Positions 8,642 to 16,094 of a DNA stretch of 64,000 bases are shown here, piece after piece. The position numbers and the translations under genes were made by a program. Source of the stretch: Variovorax sp. EL159 (GTDB lineage Bacteria > Pseudomonadota > Gammaproteobacteria > Burkholderiales > Burkholderiaceae_C); the NCBI RefSeq assembly GCF_900100965.1, contig NZ_FMUJ01000001.1, positions 668,272-732,271 on the forward strand, in the 5' to 3' direction. Every line of letters starts with the position of its first letter. Within the stretch, counting starts at the first letter, position 1. Under the pieces are notes generated by a model. The model searched no databases, was not told where the DNA came from, and saw only the letters and a program-made list of their open reading frames with translations.

Positions 8642-9457
8642 TTACTTCGACTCGGCGCCGAAGTACGAGGCGTAGATCTTGGCGTAGGTGCCGTCGGCCT
8701 TGACTTCGTCCAGGCCCTTGTTGATCTTGGCGAGCAGCTCGGCGTTGCCCTTCTTGACTGCGATGCCGTAGTGCTCGACCGGGAAGCCCGCGTCGCTCAC
8801 CGTCTTGAATCCGCCCGTCGCGTTGTTGGCCAGGTAGTGCACGACCACGCCGTTGTCGGCCACCACGGCCTGCACGCCGCCGGCTTCCAGTTCCTTGAGC
8901 GCGAGCGGCGTGGATTCGAAGCGCTTGATGGCGGTGCTCGACTTGCCCAGCAGCTTGCCCACGACTTCGTCGCCGGTGGTGCCGTTCTGCACGCCGATCT
9001 TCAGCGACTTGATGTCCTCGAACTTCACGACCGGCGAGTCGGCCTTGACCGCGATCAGTTGCCGGGCGTCGAAGTAGGGCTGCGAGAAGTCCATGGTCTG
9101 GCGGCGCTCGTCGGTGATGGTGATGGCCGACACCAGCAGGTCGCGGTCGCCCTGGTCGAGCGAGTTGAAGATGCCTTCCCACGGCGTGTTGACGAACTTG
9201 ACCTCGATGCCGGCCTTGGCCGCCGCGGCCTTGACCACGTCGATGTCGAAGCCCACGACGTCGCCCTTTTCATTCTGCGATTCGAAGGGCGTGTAGGCAG
9301 CGTCGGTGCCGACCACCAGCACGCGCGCCGCGGCCGGCGGGGGCGGCGGTGCGGAAGCGGCGGCAGGCGCGGCGGGTTCCTGCTTGCTGCAGGCGGCAAT
9401 GGCAAGCGCCGCGAGGAGACCAGCGGCAGTGAGTGCGAAGCGACGGTTGATGTCCAT
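8642..9457 (-). CDS. Polar amino acid-binding lipoprotein (ABC transporter solute-binding protein)
   Basis: 271 residues. A lipobox (LAIAACS) makes Cys23 the likely lipidation site, followed by an Ala/Pro-rich linker. The mature domain is a family-3 solute-binding protein: VVGTDAAYTPFES, GFDIDVVKAAA, ITDERRQTMDFSQPYF and IGVQNGTTGDE are its standard signatures, as in lysine/arginine/ornithine or glutamine-type binding proteins. No permease or ATPase gene lies beside it. It sits 30 bp upstream of the transglutaminase and downstream of the ATP-grasp gene. It may supply a substrate or signal to that locus, or work with a permease elsewhere. Confidence 0.88.
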   Translation of the reverse strand: MDINRRFALTAAGLLAALAIAACSKQEPAAPAAASAPPPPPAAARVLVVGTDAAYTPFESQNEKGDVVGFDIDVVKAAAAKAGIEVKFVNTPWEGIFNSLDQGDRDLLVSAITITDERRQTMDFSQPYFDARQLIAVKADSPVVKFEDIKSLKIGVQNGTTGDEVVGKLLGKSSTAIKRFESTPLALKELEAGGVQAVVADNGVVVHYLANNATGGFKTVSDAGFPVEHYGIAVKKGNAELLAKINKGLDEVKADGTYAKIYASYFGAESK

Positions 9458-9584
9458 GATGGGAAGTCTCCTTGGAGTTATCGGGGAGCGCCGCGAAACC
9501 GGCCTTGCCGGCCTGCGGACGTTGCCCCTGGTGAGGGGAGGTGCGAAGCGGCACGAGGTGCGCGATGCATGGGAAAGGGCCCGG

Positions 9585-12413
9585 TCACGCGCCGACGGAG
9601 CGCAGCGATTCGGAGGTGAGCGTGAAGTACCGCGTGCCGATGGCGTCCGACACGTGGTAGGCCGCCGTCTCGCAGTTGGCGAGCAGCTGCACGAGCGCGG
9701 GGTAGTTCGCGTCGGGGCCGGCGGCGCAAAGGTGCTCGAGCGTCCAGGTGGCCGGGTCGGGCAGCTCGTACGACAGCGCGGTCAGCTTGCCGGGCGCGCT
9801 GCCGGCCAGCCGCGCGATGCGGCCGCGCAATGTTTGCGTGACCCATGCGAGCGAGCGCGGGTTCTCGGCGTCGAGCACCAGCAGGTCGACCAGCGTGGCG
9901 ACGTCGCGGCGCTGCTGGTAGCGCGCGTGGAAGGTGATGGTGCTGTCGAACAGCGCCACCATGGCCTCGAAGCCGCTGACCTCGTGCACGGCGCCGTTGT
10001 CGAAGCCGGCTTCCAGGGCGTTCGACAGGAAGCCCAGGCGCTCGATGTGGCGGCCGATCGACAGCAGCCGCCAGGCGTCGTCGCGCGTCATGCGGTCGGT
10101 CTGCGCGCCGGTCATGGCGGCCAGCGCCGTGCTGGCGGATTCGAGGGCGCGCAGCGCGGCGCTGGTGGCAAAGCTGCCTTCGCCGGCCTGCTCGGCGGCG
10201 CGCCGCAGGAAGTCGGTCTCGGCACGCACGATCTGGTTCCAGTTGTCTTGCGAGAGCCGTTCGCGCACCGCCGCCGCCGCCTGCCGGATGCAGCGCAGGC
10301 TGTAGCCGACGCTGCCGCCCTTGTCGGCGTCGCCGAGCTCGGCCACTAGCGCACGCTCGAACACGCGGCGCGATTGCGGCGCGCTCGGCACGCCGGCCGG
10401 CACCAGCGCGTTGCGCAGCGCCATGCGGTGCAGCCATTCGAGCAGCGGGCGCGACGACTGGTCTTCGCCGCCCAGCAGGTTGAGCGTGAGCCGTGCCAGC
10501 CGCACCGCGTTTTCGGCGCGCTCGGTGTAGCGGCCGAGCCAGAACATGTTCTCGGCCGCGCGGCTGGTGACGGGCGCGCGGTGCCGCGCCAGCGAGGCCG
10601 GTGTGGCGTGCGGCTGCAGCAGCGTGGTGCGGTCGACCTCGCCATGGGTCTGCACCCACACGTCGGCGCTGCTGCCGCCGCGCTGCATCGACGCGATCTG
10701 CGCATCAGGGCCCGCGAGCCGCGCCAGCCCGCCGGGCAGCACGCGCCACGACTGCGCGCCGTCGCTCACCGCGAACACGCGCAGCAGCACCGCGCGTGGC
10801 GCGATGTGGCCGGGGCCCATGTCGTTGGCCCAGGTCGGCATCTGCGACAGCGGCAGGTAGCCCTGCACGGTATGGACATCGCCTTCGCGCACGATGCGGC
10901 CGGCCCATTCGTCGAGCTCGCGCCGACCGAGCTGGCTGCCGAGCACCGCATCGAAACTGGCGCGGCCTTCGAAGCCGGGGTAGGTGGGCTTGATGGCGCA
11001 GTCGCCGAGTTGCGGCAGCACCGCTTCGAGCGCGGCGCGTTCGCCGCACCACCAGGTGGGCAGCGCGGGCAGCTTGAGCTTTTCGCCGATCAGGCGACGC
11101 GCCAGGCCCGGCAGAAAGCCGAGCAGCGCCGGCGATTCGAGGAACGCCGAGCCGGGCATGTTGGCCACCAGCACATTGCCGGCGCGAATGGCCTGCAGCA
11201 GGCCGGGCACGCCGAGGGTGGAGTCGGGGCGCAGCTCCAGCGGATCGAGGAACTGGTCGTCGAGCCGCTTGATGAGGCCGTGCACCGGGCGCAGGCCCTG
11301 CAGCGTCTTGAGGTAGAGCCGCTGGTCGCGCACCGTGAGGTCACTGCCCTCGACCAGCGTCACGCCCAGGTAGCGCGCAAGGTAGGCGTGCTCGAAGTAG
11401 GTTTCGTTGTACGGGCCGGGCGTCAGCAGCGCGATGTGCGGCGGCACGCCGGCCGGGCACATGCGCTGCAGGCCGTCCATCATGGCGCTGTAGGTGGCGG
11501 CCAGGCGCTGCACCTGCAGGGCCTCGAAGGCTTGCGGAAACTGCCGTGTGATGGCCAGGCGGTTTTCGAGCAGGTAGCCCAGGCCCGAGGGCGCCTGGGT
11601 GCGCTGCGACACCACCCACCAGTTGCCGTCGGGGCCGCGCGCAAGGTCGAAGGCCGTGATGTGCAGCCAGGTGTCGCCCGGCGGCTTTACGCCGTGCAGC
11701 GCGCGCAGGTAGCCAGGGTGGCCGCGCACCAGCGCCGGCGGCAGCAGGCCTTCGGCCAGCAGTTGCTGCGGGCCGTAGACGTCGGCCATCACGCGGTCGA
11801 GCACGCGCACGCGCTGCAGCACGCCGGCTTCGATCTGGCTCCAGCTTTCGGGCGAGACGATCAGCGGGAACAGGTCGAGCGACCACGGCCGCTGCGGGCC
11901 GTTGGCGTCGGCGTAGACGTTGTAGGTGACGCCGTTGTCGCGGATCTGCCGCTCGAGGCTGACTGCGCGCCGGGGCAGGTCGTTGAAGCCGCCTGGGCCG
12001 AGCTGTTCGAAGAAGGCGTTCCAGGCGGGGGTGAGCGGGGGCTGCTCGCTGGAGGGGGACGGGGTTTGCGTCTGCGACTGGGCCTGCTGCGAGGACGACT
12101 GGGATTGCGATTGCGATTGCGATTGCGATGGCGATGGCGATGGCGATGGCGATGGCGATGGCGATGGCGATGGCGATGGCGATGGCGATGGCGCCAGCGG
12201 CGCCGGGCGCTCTACCGCCGTGTCGTACAGCAACGGCGCTGGCGGTGGCGTCGGCGCGCCACCCGAAACGGGCCGCACCGGGGCGGCCGCCGTGGCTTGT
12301 CCACGCAGTTCGTCGAAATGTCCGGGCAGGGCGGCCGGTGCGAGCGCCGACGCCAGGGCCGCTGGAAACTCCAGTGCCTGGGCGTCGAACAGGGATTCGT
12401 TCAAAGGTTCCAC
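9585..12413 (-). CDS. Circularly permuted ATP-grasp protein fused to an alpha-E domain
   Basis: 942 residues. Residues 1-140 are low complexity, including a Ser-Pro then Ser-Gln tract encoded by a hexanucleotide repeat. A circularly permuted ATP-grasp domain follows (about 140-610; RQIRDNGVTYNVYAD, LTPGPYNETYFEHAYLARYLG, CAIKPTYPGFEGRA). Last is the all-helical alpha-E domain (about 625-930; ENMFWLGRYTERAENAVRLARLTL). ATP-grasp enzymes form amide or thioester bonds using ATP, and the fused alpha-E domain is a constant partner of unknown function. Separate versions of both halves are encoded at 19731-22231. The ATG at 12413 is the first good start. The next gene upstream, the DUF2126 protein, ends 63 bp away on the same strand. 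Confidence 0.9.
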   Translation of the reverse strand: MEPLNESLFDAQALEFPAALASALAPAALPGHFDELRGQATAAAPVRPVSGGAPTPPPAPLLYDTAVERPAPLAPSPSPSPSPSPSPSPSPSPSPSQSQSQSQSQSSSQQAQSQTQTPSPSSEQPPLTPAWNAFFEQLGPGGFNDLPRRAVSLERQIRDNGVTYNVYADANGPQRPWSLDLFPLIVSPESWSQIEAGVLQRVRVLDRVMADVYGPQQLLAEGLLPPALVRGHPGYLRALHGVKPPGDTWLHITAFDLARGPDGNWWVVSQRTQAPSGLGYLLENRLAITRQFPQAFEALQVQRLAATYSAMMDGLQRMCPAGVPPHIALLTPGPYNETYFEHAYLARYLGVTLVEGSDLTVRDQRLYLKTLQGLRPVHGLIKRLDDQFLDPLELRPDSTLGVPGLLQAIRAGNVLVANMPGSAFLESPALLGFLPGLARRLIGEKLKLPALPTWWCGERAALEAVLPQLGDCAIKPTYPGFEGRASFDAVLGSQLGRRELDEWAGRIVREGDVHTVQGYLPLSQMPTWANDMGPGHIAPRAVLLRVFAVSDGAQSWRVLPGGLARLAGPDAQIASMQRGGSSADVWVQTHGEVDRTTLLQPHATPASLARHRAPVTSRAAENMFWLGRYTERAENAVRLARLTLNLLGGEDQSSRPLLEWLHRMALRNALVPAGVPSAPQSRRVFERALVAELGDADKGGSVGYSLRCIRQAAAAVRERLSQDNWNQIVRAETDFLRRAAEQAGEGSFATSAALRALESASTALAAMTGAQTDRMTRDDAWRLLSIGRHIERLGFLSNALEAGFDNGAVHEVSGFEAMVALFDSTITFHARYQQRRDVATLVDLLVLDAENPRSLAWVTQTLRGRIARLAGSAPGKLTALSYELPDPATWTLEHLCAAGPDANYPALVQLLANCETAAYHVSDAIGTRYFTLTSESLRSVGA
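12103..12192. repeat. Hexanucleotide tandem repeat inside the ATP-grasp/alpha-E gene
   Basis: On the plus strand, four GATTGC units (12103-12126) are followed by eleven GATGGC units (12127-12192). On the coding (minus) strand they read as TCGCCA and TCGCAA, giving a run of Ser-Pro dipeptides followed by Ser-Gln. Because the unit is a multiple of three, copy-number change alters protein length without shifting the frame. Confidence 0.95.
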
Positions 12414-12476
12414 AGGGGGTGGATTGTCACACTGCCGTCACGGCATGGCCGATCGGGCAATGTGCTAAGGGCACCC

Positions 12477-15400
12477 TCAGCGCCGCAGATCCAGCGTGAA
12501 CGGGAATTCGCGGCTGCCCGGCAACTCGATCGTGGCCGGCGGCGTGCGCACCAGCCCGGGCGTGTGGCCCATGCGCGTGAAGCGCGAATGGCGGCGGCTC
12601 TCGGCCTCGTAGGCATTGACTGGGAAGGTGTCGTAGTTGCGCCCGCCCGGGTGGGCCACGAAGTACTGGCAACCGCCCAGCGAGCGCTTCATCCAGGTGT
12701 CGACGAGGTCGAAGGTCAGCGGTGCATGCGCGCCGATGCTGGGGTGCAGCGCCGACGGTGGGTTCCAGGCCTTGTAGCGCACGCCCGCGACGAACTCGCC
12801 GGTCACCCCGGTGGGCTGCAGCGGCAGCACCTTGCCGTTGACGGTGACGACGTGGCGGCTTTCGTTCAGGCCGGTCACGCGCACCTCGATGCGCTCGAGC
12901 GACGAATCGACATAACGCACCGTGCCGCCGGCGGAGCCTTCCTCGCCCATCACGTGCCAGGGTTCGAGCGCATTGCGCAGCGACAGCTCCACGCCCATGG
13001 CCTGCATCTGGCCGACCAGCGGGAAGCGGAACTCGAAGTGCGGCGCGAACCAGTCGGGGTCGAACGCGAAGCCGGCCTGGCGCATCTCGCTGATGACGTC
13101 GTCGAAGTCCATCTTGACGAAGGTCGGCAGCAAAAAGCGGTCGTGCAGCTCGGTGCCCCAGCGGGTGACGGGCGCCTTGTAGGGCTCGTCCCAGAAGCGG
13201 GCGACCAGTGCGCGGATCAGCAACTGTTGCGCAATGCTCATGCGCGCATGCGGCGGCATTTCGAACGCGCGCAGTTCCAGCAGGCCAAGGCGGCCGGTGC
13301 TCGAATCGGGCGAATAGAGCTTGTCGATGCAGAACTCGCTGCGGTGCGTGTTGCCTGACACGTCGATCAGGATGTTGCGCAGCGTGCGGTCGACCAGCCA
13401 TGCGGGCATGTTCTGGCCGTAGATCTCGCGGTTCTTCGCGATCTCCTTCAGGGCAATCTCGAGCTCGTAGACCTGGTCGTTGCGCGCCTCGTCCACGCGC
13501 GGCGCCTGGCTGGTCGGGCCGATGAACATGCCCGAGAACAGGTAGCTCAGCGACGGGTGGTTGTGCCAATACAGCAGCAGGCTGGCCAGCAGTTCGGGCC
13601 GGCGCAGGAACGGGCTGTCGGCCGGCGTGGCGCCGCCCATCACGAAGTGGTTGCCGCCGCCGGTACCGGTGTGGCGGCCGTCGGTCATGAATTTCTCGGC
13701 CGACAGACGGGTTTCGAAGGCGGCGTTGTAGAGGAACTCGGTATGGGCGACCAGTTCCTTCCAGTTGTGGGCCGGATGGATGTTGACTTCGATCACGCCA
13801 GGGTCGGGCGTGACGGCCAGCATCTTCAGGCGCGGATCGCGCGGTGGCGGATAGCCTTCCATCACGATCTTCACGCCCAGCTCTTGTGCGGTGGCTTCGA
13901 CGGCGGCAACGAGGTCGAGGTAGTCCTCCAGGCGCGCGAGCGGCGGCATGAAGACATAGAGCACACCTGAGGCGCTGCCCTTTTTCTCGGCCGAAGGACC
14001 GTTGGCGCGGCGCGGATCGCGCACTTCGACGCACAGCGCGGTGCGCGTGACCCAATGGGCCGATTCGCCGCGCAGGGGTTGGCGGGTGGTGGTGCCATCG
14101 GCGGCGGCTGCTGCCGCAGCATCGCCGCTCGCCGCATCGCCGGGGCGCTGCATGCGCAGCGACGCGGGCACCACGGGCGGTGTGCCGAAGGTGTAGGGCA
14201 CGTCGCCCAGGCCTGCGCCAGCCGCACCGGCCGTGCCCGTGCTGTAGCGCGCACGGTAGTCGGCCGAACTTGGCAACGCGCCGCGCGGGGCGGTCGGGTC
14301 GCGCTCGATCAGGTAGGGGTAGTCGCCCTTGCTGGCCCACGGCTGCGAGTCGAGCGGCAGGCGGTAGCCCATGGGCGAGTCGCCCGGGATCAGGTAGAGG
14401 CGGTCGTCGCGCAGGAACCAGGGGCCGGTCTTCCAGGCCGGGCCGGCGAGCGCGGGGGCGTCGCTGTTGGCGTTGCCGGGCTCGATGGGCAGCATGTAGC
14501 CGATCACCGCGTCGAGCTTCTGCGTGAACACGCGGCGCAGGCGCACGCGTTCGAGTTCGTCGTCGAGCTTCGATTCGAAGGGGTCGACGTTCACCGGCAG
14601 GCGGCGTTCGCGCCAGAGGTAGTAGTAGACGTCTTCGTAGCCGGGCTGGATGTAGCGCTCGGTCAGGCCGAGCTTGTGGGCCAGCACGGTGGTGAAGCGG
14701 CGCGCGTCTTCGCTCGTGTAGTGCGTGGGAAAGCGCTCGTCGGCGAACAGCGAAGGGTCGTGCCACAGCGCCTGGCCGTCTGCACGCCAGAAGATCGACA
14801 GCGCCCAGCGCGGCAGTTGCTCGCCCGGGTACCACTTGCCCTGGCCGAAATGCAGGAAGCCGCCGTTGCCGTACTCGGCACGCAGCTTGTGGACCAGCTC
14901 GGTGGCGTAGCCGCGCTTCGTGGGGCCGAGGGCGTCGGTGTTCCATTCGGGCGCATCGCGATCACTGGTGGCTACGTAGGTCGGCTCGCCGCCCATGGTC
15001 AGGCGCACGTCGCCGGCCTTCAGGCGTGCATCGACCACATCGCCCAGCGCCAGCACTTCGGACCACTGCTCTTCGGTATAGGGCTTGGTGACGCGCGGCG
15101 ATTCGTAGATGCGGGTGACCGTCATCTCGTGGCCGAACTCGACCTCGGATTCGTCGACGCCGCCCTCGATGGGCGCGGCGCTCGACGGCGTGGGCGTGCA
15201 GGCGAGCGGGATGTGGCCTTCGCCGGCCATCAGGCCCGAGGTGGCGTCCAGGCCGATCCAGCCGGCGCCCGGCAGGAACACCTCGCACCAGGCGTGCAGG
15301 TCGGTGAAGTCGACCGTGGTGCCGCTCGGGCCGTCGAGCGACTTCACGTCGGGCGTGAGCTGGATCAGGTAGCCCGAGACGAAGCGCGCGGCCAGCCCGC

Positions 15401-15980
15401 AATGGCGCAGCAACTGCACCAGCAGCCAGCCCGAGTCGCGGCACGAGCCGCTGCCGTTGGTGAGCGTTTCTTCCGGTGTCTGTACGCCGGGCTCCATGCG
15501 GATCAGGTAGTTGACGTCTTTCTGGACCTGCTGGTTGAGCCCGACCAGGAAGTCGATGGTGCGCTGCGTCTTGCGGTCGATCTTGTCGAGGTAGGCGGCC
15601 AGCAGCGGCGTGGGCGTTTCGGTGACGAGGTAGGGCGCAAGCTCTTCGGCTTGCGAGGCCGTGTACTTGAACGGGAAGTTCTCGGCCTGCGGCTCGAGGA
15701 AGAAGTCGAAGGGGTTGTAGACCGCCATCTCGACCACGAGGTCGACGGTGACCTTGAATTCACGCGTTTTCTCGGGAAACACGAGCCGCGCCTGGTAGTT
15801 GGCGAACGGGTCCTGCATCCAGTTGACGAAGTGCTCCGCGGGCTCGACCCGCAGCGAGTACGAGATCACATTGCTTCGGCAATGCGGCGCGGGCCGCAAC
15901 CTGACGACCTGCGGGCCCAACTGCACCAGGCGGTCGTATTTGTAGTGGGTGACGTGGTGGAGTGCGGCGTGAATGGACAT
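12477..15980 (-). CDS. Transglutaminase-DUF2126 fusion protein
   Basis: 1167 residues. The N-terminal bacterial transglutaminase beta domain (HHVTHYKYDRLVQLGPQVVRL) is followed by the core with Cys in NGSGSCRDSGWLL, His in DLHAWCEVFLPG and Asp in IGLDATSGL. From about residue 300 a long DUF2126 region runs to the end (GGEPTYVATSD, YDTFPVNAYEAESRR). DUF2126 resembles amidoligase/glutamine-synthetase-fold enzymes in published comparative genomics, and such fusions accompany ATP-grasp/alpha-E proteins. A role in making or trimming an amide-linked peptide tag is inferred. It is the first gene of the minus-strand locus and is divergent from comEC across 114 bp. No signal peptide. Confidence 0.9.
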   Translation of the reverse strand: MSIHAALHHVTHYKYDRLVQLGPQVVRLRPAPHCRSNVISYSLRVEPAEHFVNWMQDPFANYQARLVFPEKTREFKVTVDLVVEMAVYNPFDFFLEPQAENFPFKYTASQAEELAPYLVTETPTPLLAAYLDKIDRKTQRTIDFLVGLNQQVQKDVNYLIRMEPGVQTPEETLTNGSGSCRDSGWLLVQLLRHCGLAARFVSGYLIQLTPDVKSLDGPSGTTVDFTDLHAWCEVFLPGAGWIGLDATSGLMAGEGHIPLACTPTPSSAAPIEGGVDESEVEFGHEMTVTRIYESPRVTKPYTEEQWSEVLALGDVVDARLKAGDVRLTMGGEPTYVATSDRDAPEWNTDALGPTKRGYATELVHKLRAEYGNGGFLHFGQGKWYPGEQLPRWALSIFWRADGQALWHDPSLFADERFPTHYTSEDARRFTTVLAHKLGLTERYIQPGYEDVYYYLWRERRLPVNVDPFESKLDDELERVRLRRVFTQKLDAVIGYMLPIEPGNANSDAPALAGPAWKTGPWFLRDDRLYLIPGDSPMGYRLPLDSQPWASKGDYPYLIERDPTAPRGALPSSADYRARYSTGTAGAAGAGLGDVPYTFGTPPVVPASLRMQRPGDAASGDAAAAAAADGTTTRQPLRGESAHWVTRTALCVEVRDPRRANGPSAEKKGSASGVLYVFMPPLARLEDYLDLVAAVEATAQELGVKIVMEGYPPPRDPRLKMLAVTPDPGVIEVNIHPAHNWKELVAHTEFLYNAAFETRLSAEKFMTDGRHTGTGGGNHFVMGGATPADSPFLRRPELLASLLLYWHNHPSLSYLFSGMFIGPTSQAPRVDEARNDQVYELEIALKEIAKNREIYGQNMPAWLVDRTLRNILIDVSGNTHRSEFCIDKLYSPDSSTGRLGLLELRAFEMPPHARMSIAQQLLIRALVARFWDEPYKAPVTRWGTELHDRFLLPTFVKMDFDDVISEMRQAGFAFDPDWFAPHFEFRFPLVGQMQAMGVELSLRNALEPWHVMGEEGSAGGTVRYVDSSLERIEVRVTGLNESRHVVTVNGKVLPLQPTGVTGEFVAGVRYKAWNPPSALHPSIGAHAPLTFDLVDTWMKRSLGGCQYFVAHPGGRNYDTFPVNAYEAESRRHSRFTRMGHTPGLVRTPPATIELPGSREFPFTLDLRR

Positions 15981-16094
15981 GCGTTTTTGTGTGCAGTACT
16001 GGCAGATTGCATCGAAAAGATGTCTCTGGTGAGACGCATACTAGCCCAGAAGCCAAGCAATTAACGCGCCACTGAGCGTGGGTTCGGGGAGGGT
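15981..16094. promoter_or_regulatory. Divergent intergenic region with a small palindrome
   Basis: The region separates the DUF2126 gene (minus) from comEC (plus). On the minus strand TAGTAT (complement of 16037-16042) could be a -10 box. The palindrome GTCTC-TGGT-GAGAC (16022-16035) sits just downstream of it, near where transcription would start. I see no convincing -35. The regulator is unknown. Confidence 0.3.

Noticed and set aside
7182..9182. A 666-codon minus-strand frame reading through ridA and into the transglutaminase region
   Set aside because: Only its last 152 codons (RidA) are protein-like; the rest is a frame-shifted shadow of the transglutaminase and lipoprotein genes.
12103..12192. 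Tandem repeat as a possible CRISPR array
   Set aside because: Units are 6 bp, contiguous and coding; there are no spacers.
10374..13358. A 994-codon open frame on the plus strand
   Set aside because: It is antisense to the ATP-grasp/alpha-E and DUF2126 genes; composition is Arg/His/Gln-rich and matches no family. High-GC DNA gives long spurious frames.
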